A stretch of DNA of 64,000 nt from Hemerocallis citrina (lineage: Eukaryota; Streptophyta; Magnoliopsida; Asparagales; Asphodelaceae). The DNA lies in NCBI GenBank assembly GCA_017893485.1, contig CM030366.1:106117796-106181795 (forward strand), read 5' to 3'. The notes below the pieces were generated by a model. That model saw only the letters and a program-made list of their open reading frames with translations, searched no databases and was not told where the DNA came from. This document shows positions 46,108-58,816 of this stretch, piece after piece (positions within the stretch are counted from its first letter, which is position 1; every line of letters starts with the position of its first letter). The position numbers and the translations under genes are program-made.

Positions 46108-46302
46108 GTTTCCTTTTTTTGACCAAAGAATTGATATGATTACATTTGGATGGGTGTTTCCTTTTGTCTGGGTGTACAAAAGTATCAGTATTCCTTTTAT
46201 CACATGCATTTGTCTCCTACCTCCTACAAAATCAACCTACCATCCCTACAATCAATTGTTTACCTTTCGGAGGATGCTTATCCTACTCCATCATTGCCTA
46301 CC

Positions 46303-46314
46303 ATATATATAAAA
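46303..46314 (+). promoter_or_regulatory. TATA box upstream of the PIF/Harbinger transposase
   Basis: ATATATATAAAA lies about 160 bases upstream of the likely ATG at 46473, at a suitable distance for the transposase promoter. No other promoter element is obvious. Confidence 0.45.
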
Positions 46315-47978
46315 GTAGCTTACAAAAATCAACACTCGTCGTTTCAATTCTTGAAGAGGCAATAAAAATTATTCTATATATATGCCTCAATTCTGCCTCT
46401 ATCAACATGCATACATCTTCAACCTTCTATACAAAATCTACTCGACCGAGTATATCAATTCCGCCTCTACCAATGGCTCATCTCACATCATCATCATCAT
46501 CTACTTCTTCTGAAGAATATGATGAGGAAGAATATATGATTGCGAGATGCGTTCATAAAAACATGCAATTATTCTCGGAAGCTGTTCTACAAAGCCGAAA
46601 AGTTATTCGACGGAGATATATTCGTCGTGAATGAGAAGAAGGGGATAGACGTCTCTGGAAAGATTATTTTGCCGATAATCCCATTTACGGTGACAACCAA
46701 TCCTGACGTCAATTCCGTATGTGTCAAACTTTATTCAACCAGATTTTGGATGCTACCGTTAGCTACGGTCAATTCTTTCTGCAGCGACAGGATGCAACGC
46801 GAGTTTTAGGTTTATCATCACATCAAAAAATCACTGTAGCGATTAGATGTTTGGCGTACGGTTCATCAGCAAATTCAGTCGATGAGTACGTACGAATCGG
46901 GGTTATCTTACTTACTACCTGTATCTCGGTAAAAAAAACAAAAAATGACAAACTACTGCTTTGAAAACAGTTCGACGGTTTTGTGTCGCAATTGTGAACA
47001 TCTTTGGACCTATATATATGCGTACTCCAAATGTCGCTGATATTCAAAGACTTCTTGAAGAAATAAATCTCAGGGATTTCCAGGAATGCTAGGTAGTATT
47101 GATTGCATGCACTGGGCTTGGAAAAATTGTCCGACAGCATGGCACGGCCAGTATACCGGTCACGTTCGAGAGCCTACCATTATTCTCGAAGCAGTGGCAT
47201 CTTATGACCTTTGGTTTTGGCATTCTTTTTTCGGAATTCCAGGATGCAATAATGATTTGAATGTACTCAATCGGTCCACATTATTCAATGATCTACTTGA
47301 TGGTTGTGCCCTACCAGCAATTTTCTGTAGCGCCCTGAATTCCTAACATAGGAACTCGTGACACACTCCAGGATCTTTTTTCAAATGAGTCACAACACAA
47401 TAAAAATCACAGGAAATTAAAATTTTTATTACATCAAATTGTTATTACAATGTCCAATGATTACAAAAATTACAATTAATTGGTACAACATGAATGTATA
47501 ATAAAATTTGGACAGTAACTTTCACTTGGATGCTTTCCCCTGCTAGAATTTTCCCGCGCTCCCAAGCCGGCAATCCTACACTGATAATTGTGGGCACGTC
47601 AGTTGAATACAACTGATAAAATGCTATATTCGGCTATCCTCTCTATGCCATAATATAACAATTCCAATCTCAACAACTACAAATATTTGATGCAAAGAAA
47701 AAGGTGATGTCACACAAGTGTCAGTGTATACCATGGCCTAATCTAATGCACATACTATGCACACATGCTCCTAAAGCTAATGCACGTTTGGTTGAAATAT
47801 ATGCATCCCATACTACACATCCCTCAACCAAACGACGTTCTTCAATTTGATGGGGCTCGATCTCCCGCTATGCATCATACTCTTGTGCTCTCTCCTGTCT
47901 CTGATTCCAATGATGGTGAGGCTGCAGTCGTCCGGCTTACTCTAGTCGCTGCTGTCATTAGTGGTGTCCATTACCTCG

Positions 47979-50900
47979 TGTAACACCTCGAATTTCCAAT
48001 ATGATATCTCAGAAATATGTGGCACAATTCTCAGCATCAACTTCAATTATAATAGTAAACATAGCCAAAACACAGATAAATTTTTCTTTCAATCTTTATT
48101 ACATTAGTTCATTACAAAACACAGCGGAAAAACAAACCCCTTCTTTACAATTTTCATAAACTTTATTATCATTCTATCTCATGCATCCAAATCCCAATGC
48201 TATAGGTAATCACCTATAAAATATGAGGCTAGAGATTACCCTAACCCCCAAAACTACAGGGATCAGCCATAACGGTGTGCGTGGCATAAAAAAAAGCAAC
48301 ATAAATAAAACATGAAACATGGAATCATAAACAACATGTAATAAAGACAAGAATAAGTGAATTAGGAAATAACAATGAAACATGAAAAACATCAAGTGTA
48401 GCTAGACTAAGTATCAAGTGTAGAAAACAAGAAAAACATGCATAAACCAAATCAAGAAAACACAATACTATATGCTAACTCTCTAATGCGTACTTGTCGG
48501 ATTCTATGCATCCCACTCTACATAGGTTCGGTGTAAGCCCTTAACGTTCTCCACTTTATAGAGTTTAATCCCCCGCCATGCAACTAATCCTACCACGATG
48601 ATTACTACGAGATAAAGATAAACTGTAAGTATTAGCCCATGCCCCGATAATTTCGGAGGTCAATCTCTATCCACAGATAATTCCGGAGACTATTTTACTT
48701 ACACCTGGAAATCTTCGAAAATACCCCACACCGCAAGATATAGCACCTCATCACATGAATACCACATGAGTGTCGTCTCGACCTCGATAATTCCGGAGAT
48801 CAATCCCACACTACAGGTAATTTCGAAGACTATTTCACTCATACCTTGATAATTCCGAAGATTATCTCACACCGAAAGCCATAATGAGGTCCATAACCCA
48901 TGTTCTCATTTCATCATATCACCATCTACTGCGTGTCCTTATCTTTTTAAGTTAATTAATTTATTTACGAATCTCCTAGAGTTGGTGTACCCTACCGAAC
49001 TTAACTCAACTGATCAACAATAAGCCTCAATAGGCCAAAAACCCAAAACTCAACTGCCGGTATACTAGGGTCCCACACACCCTCTAGCGACTCACACTCA
49101 ACCATCAATCCCAAACTTCCATTAATCAATACTTTCATAAAACATTTCGAAACATACAATCCATAGAAAATGTTATTTATAACAGTAGGACATCAATCCC
49201 AAAACATTAGAAGAACCAATCATTTAGAAGAACATCATAAAAACTCAAGAAAATATCAGTCAGAACAGTATCAGTCGACTGTATACAGTAGTCGGTCAAC
49301 TGTCCCATGTGAAAATCCAAAACTTCAAGAAAATATAAGTCAGAGCAGTAACAGTCGGCTGTATAAAGTTGTCAGTCGACTGTCCCGCACAAAAATCCAA
49401 AACTTCAAGAAATACAAAACAGAGCAGAGACAGTCGACTGTAAACATAGGTCAGTCGACTGTCCTGCACAAAATTTCAAGACTTCGAAAAAACGCAGCAG
49501 CCAGGTAGCGACGGTCGACTGTCGATAATGATCGGTCGACTGTTACTCCTACAGACTGCAGTTTTAGTTTGTGCACATTTCAACCGATATGGAGTTTATT
49601 TTATAAAAACTAAATCTGTAAAAGGTATAATTCTGATATGTTCAAATACGACTTATATAGTATATAAGAGTCTACAAAACCAATCAAAACCACTTTGAAT
49701 TGATAAAAATATCTTTTTGATGAATTTCTTCAAATTCAAACATGAATATGTGCATATATCAAAATAAGTTTTTAAGAATCAATCATATATCAAAAGACCT
49801 TCGTATTATGTTCCAAACCATATTAATACCAAAATAAGTTGAGTTATAACCAAAATCTTCAAAAAAACACTTAAAGATTCAATTCTTTCAAAACAACAAA
49901 ATAGGATATTCATGTAATAGTGTTCGTGCATGTTTGTGCACCAAAGAAAATTCACAAATCCATCAATTTAGGAATAGACAAATGTTCAAATTAAACTGTT
50001 AATAATTAAGCAATTCAAATCCAGGTAAAAACTTCATAAAATCACGAAATCCTCAATTTGGTCATAAAGCATCAAATCCAAATCTAATTAACACGACTCC
50101 AATCCCTCAAGACTTGACCTTTTAATTCATTAGTCCTTCTCAAAATTCCTCAAACTCATTCATAATTATTTTCAATAGTTAACTCATGAACATAAACCAA
50201 TTTAACATTACCATAATCAAGATGCACTCATCCAACCTCATAAATAGTCAAAATCTCTTCTTTAATCAATTTAGGCATAACATTTCCCATACTAAATCAA
50301 ATCAGCATTAACCCAAAAGAAATAGCTTACTCATGATTTATATTAGGTTATTTAACGATCCCAAATCATCCACATGCGATTCTACTCATAAATAACTAGG
50401 TTTTCATAAAAGATCCAATTTTGATTCATCAATTCATCCAATCCATCATATACATATATTCACACCGAACCCTAGCATGCTTTCTAATTGATGAAACACC
50501 ACATACAATATTCAAAGAACAAAACAATTATATCACTCACATTGTCGAAAGAATCGAACGAAGATGAATAGAAAGTAAGAAAAGCCACTCCTTAGCAAGA
50601 AATCCAAAATTTTCTCTTTAGAAATCCAAAATAATAAGAAATAAGAAATCCCCTGTGTTGTGCAGCAAGATGACGGCTGCACTATACCTTAAATAGGCCG
50701 GGATTTAAGATTCTAGGATTTTTGAATACATTTGCAAATGCTCCTTTTAAATATACCTTTACATAAATAGATCTCCAAACTAGGAAATTAGTTAAAACCA
50801 ATTTAATTGGGTCCAAAAATCAAAAGATCCCCCACTAGCATCAGCCGACACTATAGGGAAAACCAAAAAAATAGTTTTGCATTTTTCACCCCTTTAAATA

Positions 50901-51317
50901 GTAATTTTGCAAAAAGATCCTCTTTTATCAAAACTTGTAAAATATCAAATGTGTTAAAACAAAAGGTAAATTTTTTACCCCTGAGTTAACTAGGCATTAT
51001 ATCCAACCCAAAAATCTGAAAATCTGGAGTTTTCACCCTATTTGGTAATTTTGTACAAAAGTCATTCTTTTTGAAATATTTGCAAATAAGTCCAATAATT
51101 ATCAGAAAAGTCTAGAAAAATCACAAATAATCCCAAATAATAAATAATGAGTTTCCCCAAAATAATTTTTGGCTTTGAACTTTCCAAGACAATAGTTGCA
51201 CGTGTTTTGCACGTGTAAAAAGATAAATTTTTAGATAAGTATTTATTAAATCACCAAAAATCATTTTAATTCATTTTCTAATCTCAAAAAAAGTATTTAA
51301 AAATATGGGGTACTACA
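47979..51317 (-). mobile_element. Solo LTR, family F, TSD CCTCG
   Basis: On the minus strand it starts TGTAGTACCCC and ends GGAAATTCGAGGTGTTACA, a Tekay-like LTR end. CCTCG flanks it (47974-47978 and 51318-51322), and the empty site is seen intact in the other E LTR near 59471. It is 3339 bp, with no primer site, polypurine tract or genes. It carries four paired CAGTCGACTG-type motifs at 49265-49545 and a set of GATAATTCCGGAGA repeats at 48635-48870. Confidence 0.92.
49265..49545. repeat. Paired CAGTCGACTG motifs in about 80 bp tandem units
   Basis: Pairs of CAGTCGACTG or near variants (CAGTCGGCTG, CGGTCGACTG) occur at about 49272/49292, 49352/49373, 49431/49452 and 49512/49534. The spacing inside a pair is about 20 bases. 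Each unit ends CTGTCC followed by AAAATCCAAAACTTCAAGAAA. The same decamer is abundant in the Athila LTRs and gag-pol linkers. Confidence 0.8.
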
Positions 51318-51884
51318 CCTCGTGTTTTGCCCACTATGTCTGGGATCTCAGCTGCAGGCTTACTACGTCACGGCTGGGGTTACAGTCGCAAGCTTACTCC
51401 GTCACGACTGGACCCATTATATGTTGCTGTATCTACGTCTCCCTGGACCTCACCTAAAGTTGATATACGGACACCAGGGCACACTAACGAAGGACTTAGA
51501 GCCAATGTTGTAAATAGCGATAGCGTATAGCGTAGCGGTAGGTCCCGTTAGCGTATAGCGCAAAATAGCGTAACGCAATAGCGTAAGCTATGAAAAAGGT
51601 TGATTTTTTAATTTAAAAAATAAAAAATAAATATATTAAAATAATAATAAATTGTAAATAATTCAATAGAACATAGGGGGAAAAAATTTGAAGCCAAATA
51701 ATGACAAATAATGAATATTTCACCAAAAATGAGAAGTTGAGACTTGAGAACTTCATAGTTTATACTTTATAATTCATATTCAACTTGCATAGAAATGCAC
51801 ATAAAGTTTAAAGAACAATAAAACAAACACAGTCAAGTGAAAACTACAAATTCAAATAGTAAAGTGCAAAATTCAAATATACGA

Positions 51885-54466
51885 TCACTCTATTTCTAGA
51901 TCATCCTCCTCTAGAATTATATTAGCATCCTCCGGATCGAGCATATCTCTACTTGCCCCACCCTCATTGTCTTCACTTGCCCTTCCCTCGCCTTGTTGAG
52001 CGGACGATGCTACACATAAAAATTTATTTTGTTGAATTAGCTATACTCTAAAACTTTTATAATATCAAATTATCAATTATCAAGTATCATCTTAGTATGC
52101 ATGAATTAAATCAATGTTGACTTACATGAAGAACCATCAACTCTTGCTTGCTTTGGAGGTGGAGCAGAAGCTTCAGTATCATCTATACTTTGATTGTTTG
52201 CAATTGCCGTAACATCTAAATGCCCTTCATCATCCATAATCTCTACATCCTCGGGGACAAACTCATCTAACCATGCATCATCAGTAGGAAGACAAGGTTC
52301 TTCTCTTTCCACAATCCACTCATCATCGGAAGGAACCTCATCTAGAACAATAGGGTCTAACTTGCGTTGCTTTCTCCTCATGTTTCTCTCACGTAACTTA
52401 ATATTGTACATCACATAGACTAGAGAGTTCATTCGCTCTTGCTCTAAGCGGCATCTCTTCTTTGAGTGAACCTATAACAGAAAATTGGATATGTATATTC
52501 AATTAATATATTGTATAATATTATGATTTATATTTATATCAAGTATCATTTGTAAAAGAATTCCTTACTTGCTCAAATGTGCTCCAATTGCGCTCACAAC
52601 CGGAGGCACTAGTAGTAAGCGAAAGAACCCGTATCGCAAACTTTTGTAGTGTCGGAGTCTCGCTTCCAAATCTTTCCCACCAATTAGCTAAAATAATTTC
52701 ATTACATTATTAAGGTGATTTAAAATAAAATGAAATCAAACTAGTAATATAACAATATATGAATTTATGAAAATAATACCTGGAGTACGTGCACTAATAG
52801 TTCTTATAGCTAACTCTGTTCCAAACTCTCCATCTCTCTCTTTATAAGTATCCAACTCGACATCCGCAGTTCCCCTTTCTTCAATATCGGGAATCAAGCG
52901 AGCCATGCACTCATGAAGACCTTTTCTCACCTCTGGATGCTTGCTAAATTTACTTCCATAGAACATCTTTGGATTAAGAAAGTAAGCCGCGGCATGTAGA
53001 GGTCTATGCAACATACCCGTCCACCTACTATCAATCAACCTCCAATAAGGTTTATATTTCCTTTCAATTCCATTACAAGCTTCTGCAATCTTCTCTTTTG
53101 CACTATCCATCATTTCATATAAATAAGGCATAGAAGGCCTTACATCCGAATCAACCTCACGAAGAACACTAACCAAAGGAAGAGTGGTTGCAAAACAAAA
53201 ATACACACGACCCCAAAAGCCCTTACGATAAAGAATCGTATCTTTGGCCTTCAATCCCTTTGGCTTCTTCGCCCATGAACTCCTCAAAAACTCATCGGAA
53301 GAAAACAAGTTTCTTAAAGGTTGCTTCAAGTTGTACAACCGTTGCAAAATCAAAAAAGATGTAGCAAAACGTGTTACGGCCGGCCTTAATAGTTCCTTAC
53401 CCTTTGTGTGAGTTCTCATTTTTCTAAGCACCCAACCATGGTTATAAATAAATTGTATAACCTCCTTTGCCAACTCAAGTGTCTCTTTGTGTATCTTCAT
53501 TTCTCCAATATCTTCAAGCATGAGATCAATACAACGAGCCGCACACGGTGTCCAATACAATGATTTCCTCTTCTCCATAAGATTCTTGCCGGCATTCACA
53601 TATGAAGCATGATTGTCGGTGATAACTTGAATAACATTCTTTTCCCCAATCTCATCAATTATCTCATCAATGCACCCAAAAAGAAAATCTCCCGTTTTAA
53701 TATGAGCCGATGCATCAATAGACTTGTAAAAGAAAGTTCCTTCGGGTGAGTTTACAAGAAAATTTATCAAGCTTCGATTTTTCTTGTCCGTCCATCCGTC
53801 CGACATCAATGTGCACCCATATTCCTCCCAAACTTTCCTATGAGTTGCTTTTATTGCATCAATTCCTTCAACCTCGTTCTTAAGAATCGACGTTCTTAAC
53901 TCATGCGCCGATGGTGGTTTCAAGCCTCTCCCATAACTCCCAACCTCCTCGAGCATCTCCTTGAAATATGGACAATTTGTGAGATTAAATGGCAAACCCT
54001 TTGCATAGACAAAGCGACCAATCTTTTGAACTACCATCGCCCTTTGTTCTTTCTTATATCTATTCTCTATTGTAGTTTGAGTCGTCGATGGAGCTTTCGC
54101 ATTGACGAATCTATCAAGAGGACCAAATGTTCTCCCTTGATTATTGCTTGCATGACCACTCTCCAATTCTTGGCTAACATCCTCCTCAATTCCGGGCTCT
54201 CCCATTCTTCCTATTTCACGTTCTAGAACCCTTGATTTAGTGCGCTTAATCTCCAACTGTCGAAGACTATTCTTGCATGCTTCCTTCACTTGTGGAGGTA
54301 CTTTATCACATTTAGGCACACCCTTGCTAGTACCCGCTAAATGATGCTTCAATCTTGTTACCCCCGACGTGATATGATGGTCACAAAATTTACAGTAGAA
54401 GTAATTTGCATGTTCTCCTTCCTTCTTATATGCCCATTCTCTTACCGGATCAAGGGTTTGCGACAT
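51885..54466 (-). CDS. hAT-family transposase, four coding exons, 758 residues
   Basis: Exons: 54466-52780, 52687-52569, 52471-52126 and 52009-51885. All introns are GT/AG with small, typical sizes, and the phases fit (1, 0, 1), giving 2277 bases and a single stop at 51885-51887. A BED-type zinc finger lies at residues 20-53 (C25, C28, H41/H42). The RNase H-like catalytic region holds MSDGWTD (D223) and VITDNHASY (D284). The C-terminal hAT dimerisation region is in exons 2-3 (NWWERFGSETPTLQKFAIRV, SASGCERNWSTFEQVHSKKRCRL). The tail in exons 3-4 is strongly acidic. A non-coding first exon ending CGAACAG/GTATTC near 55576 and an acceptor just before the ATG (GTGTAG/GATC) suggest a spliced leader. 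The protein binds the element ends in the nucleus and catalyses cut-and-paste transposition. No stop or frameshift is visible, so it may be functional. Confidence 0.88.
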
Positions 54467-54469
54467 CTT

Positions 54470-55580
54470 TTATGATCCTACACATACACAACATACAACA
54501 AACAAAATATTTTTATAGCACTTAAATGACTTTATTGCTTCTCTAATTTTATTTTTTTTTTTGCAGGTGATACAGGTTTTTATGCCTTCTCCTAAAAGCA
54601 TACATATTGAATCAGAAAGTTGTTGTCTTGTTGATATCAATGGGGGACCAAAAAGGAGTTGACATCTAGTGTTCCAAGTGCCAGACATACTAAAGTATGA
54701 TGCCACTATAACAAATACAAGGAGGAGAATGATCTGAATACAACTCCATATGCAGGCACCAAAAAGATATCAAAATGCCAGAGAACAACATTTCAGAATT
54801 CAGAATATCTTAGGCTTAGCCATAGTTTACTCTTAATGATTGCAAATAATTTTACAATTCAGTGCAATTCAATATGTAACAATTTAGAATTCAATATGTA
54901 ACAATTCAGGCATTCTGATTCAGAGAGTAACAAGTTTGAGTATTATCACTGTATATGAACCAAATCAGCAATAACTTTGAGTATTATCACTGTATATGAA
55001 CCAAATCAGCAATAACTCGGGCTTCAATAACTTTCATAGGCTATGAACCAACAAGTTTGAGTATTATCACTGTATATATTTCTCACCATCTAATGAACTC
55101 TACTTCCATAATGCAACAATATGATTTGATTTAACAAAGAACACAGAAGATGAATGTTGTTACGTTGGAAGCAGTGTAAGTAGAAAACATTCTGATCATT
55201 TGAATGTTAGCTCAATAACTGACCTAGTTTGTTCTTTCAAGAATTATAAATAACATTTTTCGCTTGTTACAATTGATTCCCCATTTTTTTTTATTTTCAG
55301 TGCAATTGCAAAAAACAAAATCAGGAGAAGATGAATACCCAAATCAGCAAAATCAGCACACAAAAAAATCCACAAGTCGCCTGAGCCGAAGCAAAATCAA
55401 ACCCAAATCAGCACAAAAAAAAAATCAAACTGAAATCAGCAAAAAAAAAAAATCAAAATCCAAATCAGCAAAATCAACAAAATCAGGAGAAGAAGAAGAA
55501 GAAAACTGAAATCAAAGAAATAAAATAAAATAAAACAAATGAGAGGAAAAAAAAATTTAAAAGAAGATGAATACCTGTTC
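54470..55580 (-). other. Leader intron of the hAT transposase gene
   Basis: This non-coding interval lies between the proposed leader exon (GC-rich, about 55580-55700, GGCGACGGCTCCGGCG-like) and the ATG exon. It contains a local direct duplication of TGAGTATTATCACTGTATATGAACC at about 54932 and 54978, and an A-rich stretch (55310-55560). Frames in it are low-complexity. Confidence 0.55.
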
Positions 55581-57149
55581 GAAATTCGCCGGAGCCGTCG
55601 CCGTAGTCGTCGCCTGAACCCGTCGCCTTCGCCGGTTTAGTCGTCGGAGTCGCTCGCCGCTCCAGTAGTCGATCGCTGCTCCGGAGTCGCTCGCCTTCGC
55701 TGGTCTTTTTGAAACCCTAATAAGTTGGGAGGGGAAGAAAAGCCACGGGCTGTGAAAGAAAAGCAAAAAAAAAAAGAAGTAACGCACGTAGCGCTAACGC
55801 TACATAGCGCTGCGCTATAGCATGCGCTATGCACGTATAGCGCAGCGCTATGCGAGCGGTGCGCTATGCGCGTGCGCTACGTAGCACGAGGATGAGGGTT
55901 AAGCTTCATAGCGCGCTATAGCGCTTAGCGTAGCGCGTTTTTTAATACATTGCTTAGAGCCTTTTCCGTAGAGTCTCGCTCACCGAGCCTTTCTCTAATC
56001 CTCCTGCCTGCATTGATCAACAAAGGACCTAACGGATATAGGGTTGCCCCAACTCCGCTACACTCGTCCTTACACTAGAACAGAACTTGCAGTCAAGACG
56101 ACATCAACACTCTAAGCCTCCTCAAAGGTTGTGACGGACATAAAGGCATCCATGCCGAAGACAGCCAGAGCCCCCACAGAGTTTCCACTCCCCAGGGCAG
56201 CTCGGGGTCCCTGTCTGCATTAAACGAACATAGGATTTGGCCAGGCATGATGACGCCATGCATTCCCCTGACAGGCGAACACCCTCACTAATGTATGGCC
56301 GTACATTCAACCAAGACTCGATCTAGTCCTACCAAAGTATCAATGCTACCCCACTCCAAGATTAAAGGTAAGATAAATCACATGATTTCCAACATTTGTT
56401 TTATCGACCGTTTACTAAAATCCATCACTCTAGCAAAACTCTATTTCTCTTTCATTTTCTTATTAGAAGTACGAACCTCTAGGCGAGCATAGAACTATCT
56501 CATATTACCCATCCCCTTAGTTAGGCGATCTATCTACCATTTTCAATCCTAACTTGGTAATCAACTTAGCTTGCTATGAACATCTTGTTAAGTTCTACTT
56601 GTAGACTCTTTCTAGTTAGTTACCTTTATCATTAATGGATCTTAACTCATCCCGCACTAGGACTCAACTAGCCCTTAAGTCCGGCCCAAGGGTTGACCCG
56701 CCTCGGCCTACGCTTGGCACGAACCAGCGACGAATCGACTCCGGCGATTGCCGCCACCGCCATCCACGCTTGGAGTTCGATCACAACCTCTGCCCGACCA
56801 ACAAGTAGCTCTCGCTAAACGTAATGCACCACGGTCCTCGATAAGTGGTAGCTCCAAATATAACCATGGAATCCATCTATGCACGGCGAGTACATCGGCG
56901 CACGAGTCATCTCCTCCAACGCGTTTGATGCGACATTCTACCCGTCTAGATTTATCAACAAGACTTAATCCTAAAGTCTCAATACTCAACCAATGTATCC
57001 CAACAAGGTACACTACACTAGGAGTAAGTCCTAACCCATGAATACCCATAAAGGGATTTTAAGAGCCTAAAAACGATAATCTATAATTCCAAACATCAAG
57101 CACACATTTGACATTTATGCCAAAACGGAGTCGTTCCTGGTCCTGTTTC

Positions 57150-57560
57150 GTCTATCGTTTGAAATACTGGGGAATATCTCGCTCCATGAATCATTCTGGA
57201 GCCAACATCACACAATCTTTCCTATGAGCGTCGCTCTCGTCCCTGGAATACTGGAGACCAACTTCCTACTCTACAGAACATTCTGGGGCCTATTTCATAC
57301 CTCATCTGGAATACTGATGAATGTCTTGCTCCATGTATCATTCTGGAGCCAACGTCATTACACGAACTTCCCGTGAGTATCGCTCTCGTCCCAAAATACT
57401 GGAGATCAATCCCACTCCACCGAACACTATGGGGCCTATTTCATCCCTCGTCTGGAGTGCTGGAGAATATCTCACTCCGTGGATCATTCTGGAGCCTTCC
57501 TACTCACGATCGTTCTTGCTTCATCATACCTCCTTCTAGTGCCTGAGTCAAGTTCTCAGT
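57150..57560. repeat. About 147 bp tandem repeat at the family E deletion junction
   Basis: TCATTCTGGAGCC starts at 57191, 57338 and 57484 (spacings 147 and 146), with CTGGAGACCAA and ATTCTGGGGCCTATTTCAT between. It starts exactly where similarity between the two E LTRs ends and is not found in the 5' LTR. It may be E internal sequence or a fragment of another LTR. The following 57561-57880 is unassigned, probably decayed E gag. Confidence 0.65.
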
Positions 57561-57881
57561 ATATCTTCTAGCTCTTGGTTGCACTACTTGAGCGTTGGTG
57601 GCCACTCCCTCCTTAGAAGAAAATGAGGCTTACCAAGGAGAAGGCAAAAATTTCAGCCTTATGCCTTATCCCACACACTTAATAAAATAAGCACATGACA
57701 AGAGATGACCAAATACCCAAAAACTTTCATGCTTTAATAAAAGTCATACTATTCTGCTGTAGAACATATCACAAGTTCATCGTCCATGGCTGCCAAAATG
57801 CAACTAACAAAATATATTACTACTTCTGGACCATGATAGTCCATAGCACTTCATACTTCTTTCAAGTTAAGCTGAAGCTCG

Positions 57882-58145
57882 TCAAACCAATTCTTCAAAC
57901 CTCCGAATGCACAATGGTACTAACTTGGTTCTAAGTCCAGGCCTAAGTCCCTGTTCAAATCTCTTGGCCTTCTTTACTTCGTCTTGCACCATTTCTTGGG
58001 GCATACGAGACGGTTGAGTAAATCTGGTTTCATATTCCCGGATGGTCGTACCTCCCTGCTTTAGATTTTGAAATTCCGTTGTCTTTTCTCCTTGTAACTC
58101 TGGGGGAAAATAATGCAGCTTAAACTCGTCTAGGAAGTCCTCCCT
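57882..58145 (-). pseudogene. gag fragment of family E (Retrotrans_gag)
   Basis: On the minus strand an open stretch reads EDFLDEFKLHYFPPELQGEK and then GTTIREYETRFTQ, QEMVQDEVKKAKRFEQGL and IRRFEELV, the core of a Ty3/gypsy gag capsid domain. It stops at TGA 57884-57882, where CGA to TGA decay is likely. The N-terminal half of gag and the zinc knuckle are not recognisable. The fragment sits where gag should be, 650 bases downstream of the primer site. Confidence 0.85.
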
Positions 58146-58289
58146 ATTTTATGGGTTCTCTTCCCATTCTTCGTTTCACAGATTTCCTCCATTGCCTTCC
58201 TTGGTATGTCGCGAATTCTAGTCTCAATACTGAGTCTCGGTGTGGCCTTGTCGTTCTTCCTCAGCTTTTTACTGCGACTCGCCCTCATT

Positions 58290-58610
58290 TTTCATTCGAC
58301 TGCAGACTTGCTACCTGCACATCAGGTTATGAATTTGCTTTTTTGACATCCGGTTGCAGATTTGCCTTCTAGACATTCGGTCGTAGACTTGCCTTCCGAT
58401 ATCCAGTTGTAGGTTTGCTTTCTGGACCTTCGGTTGCATATTTGCCTTCTGATATCCAGTTGCAGATTTGCCTTCTGGACCTTCGATTGCAAATATGCCT
58501 TCCGATATCCAGTTGCAGATTTGCCTTCGGGACCTTCGGTTACAGACTTTCCCTCCGATATCCAGTTGCAGGTTTGCCTCCGTTGATGTCTGGTTAGAAA
58601 CTAGCTGCCA
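58290..58610 (-). repeat. Leader minisatellite of family E
   Basis: About eight units of 33-36 bp, of the form GGCAAATCTGCAACTGGATATC alternating with GGCAAACYTGCAACCGAAGGTC, lie between primer site and gag. The same unit, in the matching orientation relative to the element, is found in family C at 7795-7995. Confidence 0.8.
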
Positions 58611-58804
58611 TTTGAACTTGACTGCACCAAGTTTGTTAGTAAAAATGCAGTACGCTGAGACTGGTTCAGATATAGGGAAGGTCATAATTATAAGTTGTAT
58701 AGTGCTACCATATGATTTACAATCATCCTATCTGCCAAACTATACTCAATTTATCTGTCCTTCAAGTCTAATTTCCTACCGTGTTAGACTGCAATTTGAA
58801 GTAA

Positions 58805-58816
58805 GCTCTGATACCA
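58805..58816 (-). other. Primer binding site of family E
   Basis: TGGTATCAGAGC on the minus strand, of the initiator-Met tRNA type, lies four bases inside the 5' LTR end. It fixes the orientation of family E. Confidence 0.9.

Larger units (their letters stand above)
51503..55952 (-). mobile_element. hAT DNA transposon, apparently autonomous, TSD CTTAGAGC
   Basis: The 4450 bp element is flanked by a perfect 8 bp direct repeat CTTAGAGC (51495-51502 and 55953-55960), and the empty site is visible in the other E LTR near 59648. Short imperfect inverted ends are CAATGTTGTAAATAGCG and, from the right, CAATGTATTAAAAAACG. Both subterminal regions (51520-51600 and 55780-55940) are dense in AGCGC/TAGCG/GCGCTA motifs in both orientations, likely transposase binding sites as in other hAT elements. 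Inside is one transposase gene with an apparently complete reading frame. Confidence 0.93.
47326..57149 (-). repeat. Truncated 3' LTR of family E with two nested insertions
   Basis: 47326-47978, 51318-51502 and 55953-57149 together match 58821-60841 of the 5' LTR (2022 against 2021 bp). Similarity stops abruptly at 57149/60841. The intervening blocks are the F solo LTR and the hAT element. The small frames in this stretch have close counterparts in the other LTR and are not genes. Confidence 0.88.
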
